Below are positions 18,172 through 26,051 of a DNA stretch of 34,334 bases, piece after piece. Origin of the DNA: Clostridiales bacterium (GTDB taxonomy: Bacteria > Bacillota > Proteinivoracia > UBA4975 > PWLI01); the NCBI GenBank assembly GCA_003559415.1, contig PWLI01000008.1, positions 1 through 34,334 on the forward strand, read 5' to 3'. How positions within the stretch are numbered: the stretch's first letter is position 1; each line of letters starts with the position of its first letter. Under the pieces are notes generated by a model. It saw only the letters and a program-made list of their open reading frames with translations, had not been told where the DNA came from and searched no databases. The position numbers and the translations under genes were made by a program.

Positions 18172-18196
18172 AGGAATCTCTTTTAAAGTTGAGAAT
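18172..18196 (+). promoter_or_regulatory. Candidate sigma-H promoter upstream of ispE: AGGAATC-N11-TGAGAAT
   Basis: Same spacing as the spoVG-type sigma-H promoter; GCAGGAAT shared with the spoVG upstream region. Confidence 0.45.
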
Positions 18197-18230
18197 TATA
18201 AGAGTATAATCTGCTAGAGGGATGGTTGGT

Positions 18231-19091
18231 ATGCTGGAAGTGCTTGCGCCTGCGAAAATTAATCTTGCCCTGGATGTGCTGCACAAACGAAGTGATGGCT
18301 ACCATGAGATTGAAATGGTTATGCAAACTGTCGATTTGTGGGACAGGTTATATATAGAATTGACATCCAGTGGCATTGTTGAGTTGGACTGCCAGCATCA
18401 CCAGGTCCCACTGGGTGCCGAAAACCTGGCTTGGCAGGCAGCGGAGCTTATGCTCAGGCAATCAGGCTGCGGTTCAGGAGTGAAAATAAGCCTGAACAAG
18501 CGAATCCCTGTTGCCGCCGGACTGGCCGGTGGCAGCGCCAATGCGGCAGCAGTAATCCGGGGGTTGAATCAGTTGCTTGAGCTTGGTTTGAGCCATGATG
18601 AAATGGTTGAGCTGGGTCTGCAACTGGGGGCAGATGTCCCATTCTGTATAAAGGGCGGGACGGCATTGGCCAGGGGCATTGGCCAGGTGTTGCAGGACTT
18701 GACACCGCCGCCACCCCTTTGGGTGGCGCTGTTGACGCCGGAGTTCAGTGTGTCTACCGCGGAAATTTATAATTCCTTTTGCCCGGACCAGGTGGAAACC
18801 AGGCCGGACATCCCAGGGCTGGTAGCGGCGCTGGAAAAAGGGGAAACAGAAAAAATGGTCAATTCCATGGCCAACGTATTGGAAAGTGTAACTTTCCGCA
18901 AGTTGCCAATGCTGGCGGCAATCAAAGAAAAAGCCGTGAACGCCGGCGCCCTGACTGCTCTTATGTCTGGAAGCGGGCCCACTGTCTTTGCCCTGGCAGC
19001 CGATTACCAGAGGGCTGTTGCAATTTCCAACAGCCTTTCTCCCTTGGTGGAGTGTTCTCATGTCGTAAAATTCAGAGGTGAGTGTCAGTGA
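18231..19091 (+). CDS. ispE: 4-diphosphocytidyl-2-C-methyl-D-erythritol kinase (ATG 18222 alternative start)
   Basis: LAPAKINLALDVLHKRSDGYHEIEMVMQTVDL; PVAAGLAGGSANAAAVIRGLN; LMSGSGPTVFAL. Confidence 0.95.
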   Translation: MLEVLAPAKINLALDVLHKRSDGYHEIEMVMQTVDLWDRLYIELTSSGIVELDCQHHQVPLGAENLAWQAAELMLRQSGCGSGVKISLNKRIPVAAGLAGGSANAAAVIRGLNQLLELGLSHDEMVELGLQLGADVPFCIKGGTALARGIGQVLQDLTPPPPLWVALLTPEFSVSTAEIYNSFCPDQVETRPDIPGLVAALEKGETEKMVNSMANVLESVTFRKLPMLAAIKEKAVNAGALTALMSGSGPTVFALAADYQRAVAISNSLSPLVECSHVVKFRGECQ

Positions 19092-19834
19092 AACCACTAA
19101 ACGCCATTGTTTTGGCGGGGGATCAGGAAGAAAGAAAAATAATAAAGGACAGGGTTATAGACAACAAAGCTTTTTTGGAACTCAACGGAAGAGTAATGCT
19201 GGATTATGTTTTGGAGTGTTTGAAAAACACCGGCATGTTTGAGCAAATTGCTGTTGTCGGCCCGGTTGAACGCTTGGCTGAGCATCTTCCCTCCCATATA
19301 AAAATTATTCCTCAACAGGGAACGGTAGTGGAGAATGTGACAAAAGCAGCGGAAGAAATTCCCGGCTGGATGTTGATATGCTCCTCTGACACGCCACTGC
19401 TGACCTCGGAGTCGGTTCGGGATTTTGTTGCCATGTGTGAGGATGCCCAATTGTTTTATCCTCTTGTGTCCAAAGAGGATAACGACAACAAATACCCAGG
19501 GGTGACCAGGACCTACGTTGAATTGAAAGAAGGCACCTTCACAGGCGGCAATATCATCCTTGTACATTCCGAAGCTGTGCCGATTGCGGCGCCTGCTGCC
19601 TTGCAGTTTGTTGAGTCCCGCAAAAGCCCCGTTGCCATGGCCAAGCTGATTGGGCTGGGTACGATGATTAAGCTGCTGACAAAGAGGCTGTCTGTGGCAG
19701 AATTGGAAGAAAAAATGTCTCATATTTTCAAAATCAAGTCACGAGCGGTGGTTTCCCGGTATGCTGAGATAGGCATTGACCTGGACAAGGAAAGTGATTA
19801 TACGTATATTGCATCCCGGCTAAAAGGTCTTTAA
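19082..19834 (+). CDS. MobA-like NTP transferase domain protein
   Basis: NAIVLAGDQEERKIIKDR...NGRVMLDYVLECLKNTGMFEQIAVVGP; SSDTPLLTSESV; between ispE and purR. Confidence 0.78.
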   Translation: MSVKPLNAIVLAGDQEERKIIKDRVIDNKAFLELNGRVMLDYVLECLKNTGMFEQIAVVGPVERLAEHLPSHIKIIPQQGTVVENVTKAAEEIPGWMLICSSDTPLLTSESVRDFVAMCEDAQLFYPLVSKEDNDNKYPGVTRTYVELKEGTFTGGNIILVHSEAVPIAAPAALQFVESRKSPVAMAKLIGLGTMIKLLTKRLSVAELEEKMSHIFKIKSRAVVSRYAEIGIDLDKESDYTYIASRLKGL

Positions 19835-19835
19835 G

Positions 19836-19864
19836 CCCTCCCCCGACGGGGAGGGTTACTCTTG
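19836..19864 (+). terminator. GC-rich hairpin CCCTCCCC-CGAC-GGGGAGGG with weak T tail
   Basis: 8-bp perfect stem directly after the NTP-transferase stop. Confidence 0.5.
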
Positions 19865-19891
19865 CTGAGGGTGTTGTTTCAACGATATAAT
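19862..19891 (+). promoter_or_regulatory. Candidate SigA promoter for purR: TTGCTG-N18-TATAAT
   Basis: -10 at 19886-19891, flanked by an inverted repeat TTTCAAC/GTTGAAA. Confidence 0.5.
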
Positions 19892-19911
19892 AGTTAGTTG
19901 AAAGGGGGGCT

Positions 19912-20730
19912 ATGATGGGCAAGGCAGACAGATTGTCCAGGCTGGCAGCCATTTCTTTAGAGTTGGCAGAGAATCCCGCCCGCATATTTTCGCTGAACTA
20001 TTTCAGCGAGAAATTTAGCCTGGCCAAGTCCACCGTTAGTGAGGACATGGCAGTGATTGACCAGGCTTTTAGGGACAACGGGTTTGGCAGCATTGCTTCT
20101 TTTGCCGGTGCAGCCGGGGGAATTTGCTACCGACCGGCGCCTGACATAAGCCGCTACCATCATGTGCTGGAGCAGTTGTCAGAACAACTGGTGGAGCCGC
20201 GAAGGCAACTGGCAGGGGGGTTTGTTTTTTACTCTGACTTAATTTCCAACCCCTCTGTGGCATCTGCCCTGGGCAGGTTGTTTGCCGGAGTTTTTTCATG
20301 CTGTCAACCAAACTGTGTTCTGACATTGGAAACCAAGGGCATACCCATAGCCCTTTTCACTGCCCACTATTTAAACTGCCCTTTGTTGGTGGCCCGCAGA
20401 AACAACCGTGTTACTGAGGGGCCCACTGTGTCCACCCATTACCTGACCGGTTCTGCCCGCAGGATTGAGACGATGTTTTTGCCCCGGCGCAGCCTGGAAA
20501 AGGACAGCAGGGTGCTGATTATCGATGATTTTATGAAGGCGGGCGGGGCGGCCCGGGGTCTTGCCCAGCTGGCGGGTGAGTTTGAGGCAACTGTGGTGGG
20601 AACGGGCGTGATGGCCGTTACCCGGGAGCCTGAGCAAAAATTGGTGTCTGACTATGTTGCTTTGTTGGAGTTGGACTTGTCACAGGAAGGGCAAACCAAT
20701 GCCCGTATAGTCTGGGGTGATAAAAATTAG
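19912..20730 (+). CDS. purR: Pur operon repressor PurR (wHTH plus PRTase fold)
   Basis: NPARIFSLNYFSEKFSLAKSTVSEDMAVI; VLIIDDFMKAGGAARGL. Confidence 0.93.
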   Translation: MMGKADRLSRLAAISLELAENPARIFSLNYFSEKFSLAKSTVSEDMAVIDQAFRDNGFGSIASFAGAAGGICYRPAPDISRYHHVLEQLSEQLVEPRRQLAGGFVFYSDLISNPSVASALGRLFAGVFSCCQPNCVLTLETKGIPIALFTAHYLNCPLLVARRNNRVTEGPTVSTHYLTGSARRIETMFLPRRSLEKDSRVLIIDDFMKAGGAARGLAQLAGEFEATVVGTGVMAVTREPEQKLVSDYVALLELDLSQEGQTNARIVWGDKN

Positions 20731-21931
20731 CAAGGCGCCAGAGATTGATGATGTGGTTGGTGCGGCTGAGTGCATCCGCGGGGTAGTACGCTCCACGCCC
20801 ATGCGTTATTCTGAAACAGTGAGCAGGATGGCAGGGTTTGAGGTGCGCTTTAAGTTGGAAAACCAACAAAAGACCGGTTCTTTTAAACTGCGGGGTGCTG
20901 CCAACAGAATTATGGGCGGCACAAAGAGCAAGGAGGTAATAGCAGCCTCTGCCGGCAACCACGCCCAGGGGGTGGCTTTTGCTGCTCAACAGGCGGGGTT
21001 GCGGTCAACAATTGTCATGCCTGAGGGGGCACCCCTTACCAAGGCCGAGGCCACCCGGAGTTATGGAGCCACGGTTATCCAACAAGGAAACAGTTATGAC
21101 GACTGTTACCAGCTGGCCCTGGAGATGGCAGAGGCACAGGGCATGGAGTACATCCATGCTTTCGACGACCCCCGGATAATTGCCGGACAGGGGACTATTG
21201 GGCTGGAGATACTGGAACAATTTCCAGAAGTGGAGCAGGTAATTATCCCTGTGGGCGGCGGCGGCCTGGCAGCAGGGATTGCCCTGGCTGTTAAGAGCAA
21301 AAAGCCGGGGGTCAGAATTGTCGGAGTTAAGGCTGCCGGCGCTGATGCGGTGGTTCGCACACTGAAAAGGGGCCAACTTTCTTTCTCGGAACATGTCAGC
21401 ACCATTGCTGATGGAATTGCAGTAAAGCGCCCGGGTCAACTGACCACATCCATGCTAATGGACTTGTTGGACAACATGATTGTCGTTGGTGAAGAAGAGA
21501 TTGCCTCGGCCATGTTGGTGGCCCTGGAAAGGGTGAAAACAGTGGTGGAAGGGGCCGGCGCCGTGGGTTTGGCTGCTGTCATGTACCACAAGGAAAAGCT
21601 GCACAATGGACCTACAGCAGTAGTGATAAGCGGCGGCAATGTGGATGTCAACATGGTGGCCAGGCTGATTGAAAGGGGTTTGGTCAAGACTGGCCGCCTT
21701 GCCCGGTTGCAGATCCGGGTTCCTGATCGCCCCGGCAGCTTGCAGCGGGTGCTAAGCACTGTTTCCGGCAATGGGGCGAATATAATATCCATAGATCATG
21801 ACCGCTTAAAACAGGATTTGCCCCTGCAGTGGACTCAGCTAACGCTGTCTGTGGAAATAAGAAACAGCCAGCATTTGGAACAAATAGTCCAAAGCCTCCA
21901 AGGTCAAAACTTGTCGACAAAAATTGTTTAA
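20717..21931 (+). CDS. ilvA: Threonine ammonia-lyase with C-terminal ACT domain
   Basis: FKLENQQKTGSFKLRGAANRI PLP motif; IPVGGGGLAAGIALA; C-terminal ACT RLQIRVPDRPGSLQRVL. Confidence 0.92.
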   Translation: MIKISKAPEIDDVVGAAECIRGVVRSTPMRYSETVSRMAGFEVRFKLENQQKTGSFKLRGAANRIMGGTKSKEVIAASAGNHAQGVAFAAQQAGLRSTIVMPEGAPLTKAEATRSYGATVIQQGNSYDDCYQLALEMAEAQGMEYIHAFDDPRIIAGQGTIGLEILEQFPEVEQVIIPVGGGGLAAGIALAVKSKKPGVRIVGVKAAGADAVVRTLKRGQLSFSEHVSTIADGIAVKRPGQLTTSMLMDLLDNMIVVGEEEIASAMLVALERVKTVVEGAGAVGLAAVMYHKEKLHNGPTAVVISGGNVDVNMVARLIERGLVKTGRLARLQIRVPDRPGSLQRVLSTVSGNGANIISIDHDRLKQDLPLQWTQLTLSVEIRNSQHLEQIVQSLQGQNLSTKIV

Positions 21932-21948
21932 AAATTTCAGTATCTTGC

Positions 21949-21973
21949 AGGAATTTTTGCCCCGGTGGAGAAG
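21949..21973 (+). promoter_or_regulatory. Sigma-H-like promoter for spoVG: AGGAATT-N11-GGAGAAG
   Basis: Matches the sigma-H layout with one -10 mismatch (GAAG for GAAT); spoVG is the classical sigma-H target. Confidence 0.65.
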
Positions 21974-22015
21974 TAATGAATTGAACTTATTTTACTTCAT
22001 CGAGGTGGTGAAAAC

Positions 22016-22282
22016 TTGCAAATTACTGACATCAGGATCCGGAGGGTAAGTTCTGCAGGTAGGATGAAGGCGGTTGTTTCTGTGACTTTTGACGATCAGT
22101 TTGTTGTTCACGACATCAAGGTAGTGGAAGGCAATAATGGATACTTTGTAGCAATGCCAAGCCGCAAGGGTGCAGACGGGGAGTTCCGGGACGTGGCCCA
22201 CCCCATAAAGACTGAAACCCGAAATATGATTCAAACAGCGATTCTGGACCAGTACAACGCTCAGATTGCTGAAGAAGAGTAG
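22016..22282 (+). CDS. spoVG: SpoVG RNA/DNA-binding regulator (TTG start)
   Basis: [51 protein letters not shown]. Confidence 0.96.
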   Translation: MQITDIRIRRVSSAGRMKAVVSVTFDDQFVVHDIKVVEGNNGYFVAMPSRKGADGEFRDVAHPIKTETRNMIQTAILDQYNAQIAEEE

Positions 22283-22300
22283 GGAGCCACGCTCCCTTTT
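22282..22300 (+). terminator. spoVG terminator
   Basis: GGGAGC-cac-GCTCCC-TTTT. Confidence 0.65.
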
Positions 22301-22308
22301 ATCATTTC

Positions 22309-22337
22309 TTGACCCTGCAAAAACTATGGGGTATATT
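22309..22337 (+). promoter_or_regulatory. SigA promoter for glmU: TTGACC-N17-TATATT
   Basis: -35 22309-22314, -10 22332-22337. Confidence 0.7.
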
Positions 22338-22372
22338 TTTTTTACAAGGAGCATTTACAAGGAGGTGTTGGA

Positions 22373-23734
22373 ATGGGCAAGTTGGCTGCGGTGGTTTTGG
22401 CTGCCGGGCAGGGAACCCGTATGAAGTCACAGTTGCCAAAGGTTCTCTTCCCCCTGGCAGGCAAGCCTATATTGCAACACGTCGTTGATGTGCTGAACCA
22501 GTCTGAGGTGGAAAAAATCATAGTTGTCACAGGACATGGCAGCCAACAGGTAAGAGATCAGATTCAGGGCGATATAACCTGGCTTGAACAGCATCCGCAG
22601 TTGGGCACAGGGCACGCCCTTTTTCAGGCCTGCCAAGAACTTTCCGGTTACTCAGGAGATGTGCTGGTGCTTTGCGGGGACAGCCCGCTTGTCACAGTTG
22701 AAACAGTAAACAACTTGGCAAAAACCCATAGGGACAGAGCCGCTGAGGCAACGATATTGTCCGCTGTTGTTGATGACCCCACCGGGTATGGCAGGATTGT
22801 CCGGGGAGAGGAAAACAAAGTCCGGGCAATTGTTGAACACAGGGATGCCTCTGAGCAACAACAGGCCATCCGGGAAGTAAACAGCGGGGCCTATTGCTTC
22901 CGCTGGCAGTCTATGGCTGACAAGCTGGTTTCGTTGGACAATGACAACTCCCAGGGAGAATACTATCTGACCGATATCATTTCTTCAGTCAGGCAGTCTG
23001 GCGGCAAGGTCGAGGCTTTGCCCGTTTCTGACAGCTCAGAGGTTATGGGTATAAATGACCGAGTTCAGCTGGCCCAAGCTGAAAAAGAAATGCAAAAGCG
23101 GATAGCCACTGATCTGATGCTTCAGGGTGTGACAATACTTGACCCCGATACTGCCTGGTTTGATGCAAATGTCAGCTTGGGTCAGGACAGCACTGTGCTT
23201 CCCAACACTCACATCAAAGGTAAAACACGGGTTGGAGAGAGGTGCATAATCGGGCCGGACGTTTTTATTGAAGACTGTGTTCTGGGCGATGAAGTTACCA
23301 TCCGCAACTCTGTTGCAGAGGGCTCGTCAATTGGCGATAAAACCACAGTGGGCCCCTACGCATATATCCGGCCAGGATGCGAAATTGGCAGCGGGGTGCG
23401 CATAGGAGACTTTGTTGAACTGAAAAAGACCCGCATCGGCGATGGAAGCAAGGTGCCCCATCTGTCCTATGTGGGAGATGCCCTGGTTGGAAGCGGTGTC
23501 AACATTGGATGCGGAGTGATAACTGCCAATTATGATGGCAAGGAAAAGCATATTACAGAGATTGGTGATGAAGCATTCATTGGATGCAACTCCAACCTGG
23601 TCGCGCCGCTGAGGATAGGCAAATCAGCTTATGTTGCCGCCGGCTCCACTATAACCAGTGATGTGCCTGAGGGCAGTCTGGCCATAGCCAGGAGCCGCCA
23701 GTCAGTGAAAGAGAAGTGGAGGAGAAAAGACTGA
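22373..23734 (+). CDS. glmU: Bifunctional GlcNAc-1-P uridyltransferase/GlcN-1-P acetyltransferase
   Basis: [28 protein letters not shown]; left-handed beta-helix hexapeptide C-terminus. Confidence 0.97.
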   Translation: MGKLAAVVLAAGQGTRMKSQLPKVLFPLAGKPILQHVVDVLNQSEVEKIIVVTGHGSQQVRDQIQGDITWLEQHPQLGTGHALFQACQELSGYSGDVLVLCGDSPLVTVETVNNLAKTHRDRAAEATILSAVVDDPTGYGRIVRGEENKVRAIVEHRDASEQQQAIREVNSGAYCFRWQSMADKLVSLDNDNSQGEYYLTDIISSVRQSGGKVEALPVSDSSEVMGINDRVQLAQAEKEMQKRIATDLMLQGVTILDPDTAWFDANVSLGQDSTVLPNTHIKGKTRVGERCIIGPDVFIEDCVLGDEVTIRNSVAEGSSIGDKTTVGPYAYIRPGCEIGSGVRIGDFVELKKTRIGDGSKVPHLSYVGDALVGSGVNIGCGVITANYDGKEKHITEIGDEAFIGCNSNLVAPLRIGKSAYVAAGSTITSDVPEGSLAIARSRQSVKEKWRRKD

Positions 23735-24684
23735 TGTACTACGATCGCAAGCTAAAGATTTTTTCCTGTACTGCCAATGTTCCACTGGCCAAAAGCATTG
23801 CAGAAAAGATTGAAACCAATCTGGGCGACAGCGAAGTGATTCGTTTCAGTGACGGTGAAGTTTCCATCCGCATAGGGGAAAGCGTCCGGGGATCTGATGT
23901 TTATGTGATTCAACCCACCAGCGCTCCTGGCAATGAAAATCTTATGGAGCTGCTGGTAATGATTGATGCGCTCAAGCGGGCTTCGGCAAAGCGGATTACA
24001 GCTGTAATGCCCTACTATGGTTATGCGCGGCAGGACAGGAAAACCCGGCCCCGGGATCCCATTACTGCAAAGCTGGTTGCCAATTTGCTGACAACTGCTG
24101 GCGCCGACCGCATATTGACTATAGACCTCCATGCCGGCGCTATCCAGGGATTCTTTGACATACCTGTTGACCATATGACGGCGGCTCCCTTGCTGGCTGA
24201 TTACTTCACCAACAAGGGCACCAACGACCTGGTGGTGGTTTCTCCGGATATCGGCGGGGTTACCAGGGCCAGAGACCTGGCTGAACGGTTGAGTGTGCCA
24301 CTTGCGATTATTGACAAGCGCCGCCCACAGGCCAATGTTTCGGAGATTATGAACATTATTGGCGACATTAAGGACAAAAATACCATCATGGTTGACGACA
24401 TAATTGACACAGCGGGGACTATAACGCTGGCTGCCAAGGCTCTTATCGACCGGGGGGCAAAAAAGGTTTATGCTTGTTGCACGCATCCTGTTTTTTCCGG
24501 CCCGGCTATTGATCTGTTGTCCAAGGCGCCCATCAGTGAATTGGTCGTTTGTGACACCATACTGCTGCCGGAAGAGAAACAGCTGCCCAATATAAAGATT
24601 TGTTCGGTGGCAGAACTGTTGGCGGATGCTATTATCCGCATACATGAAGACCTTTCTATCAGCACACTTTTTGACGCTACCTAG
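23734..24684 (+). CDS. prs: Ribose-phosphate pyrophosphokinase
   Basis: [55 protein letters not shown] overlap with glmU. Confidence 0.97.
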   Translation: MYYDRKLKIFSCTANVPLAKSIAEKIETNLGDSEVIRFSDGEVSIRIGESVRGSDVYVIQPTSAPGNENLMELLVMIDALKRASAKRITAVMPYYGYARQDRKTRPRDPITAKLVANLLTTAGADRILTIDLHAGAIQGFFDIPVDHMTAAPLLADYFTNKGTNDLVVVSPDIGGVTRARDLAERLSVPLAIIDKRRPQANVSEIMNIIGDIKDKNTIMVDDIIDTAGTITLAAKALIDRGAKKVYACCTHPVFSGPAIDLLSKAPISELVVCDTILLPEEKQLPNIKICSVAELLADAIIRIHEDLSISTLFDAT

Positions 24685-24687
24685 TAT

Positions 24688-24716
24688 TTGACTTGCCTGG
24701 TGCAAGGGAGTATACT
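24688..24716 (+). promoter_or_regulatory. SigA promoter for rplY: TTGACT-N17-TATACT
   Basis: -35 24688-24693, -10 24711-24716. Confidence 0.7.
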
Positions 24717-24747
24717 GTATTGGAAATTGGCTCGAGGAGGCACATGG

Positions 24748-25401
24748 ATGAAACGATATCAACTAAAAGCCACTAAACGCGCCGAAACCGGCACAAGCAG
24801 CAGCAGGCAACTGCGTCAGCAACTGCATGTCCCGGCGGTGCTTTATGGAAGGGATATGGAGTCGGAACAGATTTCCGTTTCCCAGTCAGAAGTTCTGCAG
24901 ATTATCAACACAGGATCAGCCAACGCACTGATTGACCTTTCGGTAGGAAGGAAAAAGTATACCACCATGCTCAAGGACATTCAGCTCCATCCAATCAAAA
25001 GGGATATAACCCACATAGATTTTTATGTGGTTGCCATGGACAGGCCGATTACCACAACGGTTCCGATTTCAATTGTCGGAGAAGCCGCCGGTGTCAGCGA
25101 AGGTGGAACTGTCCAATACCAGGCCCGGGAAATTGAAGTTAAATGTCTGCCTGGAGATATTCCTGAGCGTATCGAATTTGATGTCAGCGAGCTGGTCATT
25201 GGTGATACCAGGACAGTTGCTGATTTGGAGTTGCCGGAAGATATTGAGCTTCTCACACCAGAATCTGAAGTAGTTGTCACTGTCCTCGCTCCGCGGATGC
25301 CGGAGGAAGAAGAACTTGAAGACGAAGGCGAATTGCCCGAGGGCGAAGAGGCTGCAGAAGAAGGGGAACAAGAAGCTGAGGAAGAGGAAGAGCAAGAATA
25401 A
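24748..25401 (+). CDS. rplY: 50S ribosomal protein L25 / Ctc with long acidic tail
   Basis: MKRYQLKATKRAETGTSSSRQLRQQLHVPAVLYGRD; IDFYVVAMDRPITTTVPI; tail EEEELEDEGELPEGEEAAEEGEQEAEEEEEQE. Confidence 0.93.
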   Translation: MKRYQLKATKRAETGTSSSRQLRQQLHVPAVLYGRDMESEQISVSQSEVLQIINTGSANALIDLSVGRKKYTTMLKDIQLHPIKRDITHIDFYVVAMDRPITTTVPISIVGEAAGVSEGGTVQYQAREIEVKCLPGDIPERIEFDVSELVIGDTRTVADLELPEDIELLTPESEVVVTVLAPRMPEEEELEDEGELPEGEEAAEEGEQEAEEEEEQE

Positions 25402-25403
25402 CA

Positions 25404-25425
25404 GGGCGCATCGCGCTCTTTTTTT
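25404..25425 (+). terminator. rplY terminator
   Basis: GGGCGC-atc-GCGCTC-TTTTTTT. Confidence 0.8.
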
Positions 25426-25453
25426 CTAGCGAGCCACTGGGTGGTGATGATTG

Positions 25454-26035
25454 ATGCCAAAATTGATTGTTGGCTTGGGAAACCCGGGTATGAAATATGC
25501 CGACACGCGGCATAATACCGGGTTTAAAGTCGTCGATGCCCTGGCGGTTGAAATCAATGCCCAAGAAGGCGGCAAGCGCTGGCACGGGGTAACTGCCAAG
25601 GCCGAAGTTGGTGGAGAAACAATCTGGCTGCTCAAGCCCCAAACATATATGAACAGAAGTGGCAAGTCGGTGAGATTGGCAGTGGAACGGCTGGATATTG
25701 CTCTGGACCAGGTGCTGGTAGTCTGCGATGACTTGGCGTTGCCGCTGGGGGTGTTGAGATTCAGAGCCGGCGGGTCCAGTGGAGGCCAGAAGGGTTTGGA
25801 CTCCGTCATCGATTTTCTGGACAGCCAGGATTTTTGCCGCCTGAGGGTTGGCATCGGGGCAGAGAGCAGGCTTAACCCCCGGGAGTTTGTGCTAAAGCCC
25901 TTTGAAGCTGATGAACTGACCGTGCTGGGTAAAGTGATTGCTGAATCCGTTTTCGGCTGCATGACCTGGGTCAAGAAGGGGATTTATGCCGCCATGAACA
26001 AGCACAATGGCAGCGTTGAAAACCTGGAAGAGTAA
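25454..26035 (+). CDS. pth: Peptidyl-tRNA hydrolase
   Basis: MPKLIVGLGNPGMKYADTRHNTGF; LLKPQTYMNRSGKSV; GGSSGGQKGLDSV. Confidence 0.96.
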   Translation: MPKLIVGLGNPGMKYADTRHNTGFKVVDALAVEINAQEGGKRWHGVTAKAEVGGETIWLLKPQTYMNRSGKSVRLAVERLDIALDQVLVVCDDLALPLGVLRFRAGGSSGGQKGLDSVIDFLDSQDFCRLRVGIGAESRLNPREFVLKPFEADELTVLGKVIAESVFGCMTWVKKGIYAAMNKHNGSVENLEE

Positions 26036-26051
26036 CTTGGGGTGAGATTTC

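Noticed and set aside
23752-24762. 336-aa ORF on the minus strand opposite prs
   Set aside because: Lies fully antisense to strongly conserved prs and the start of rplY; low-complexity composition with no recognisable motif; shadow ORF.
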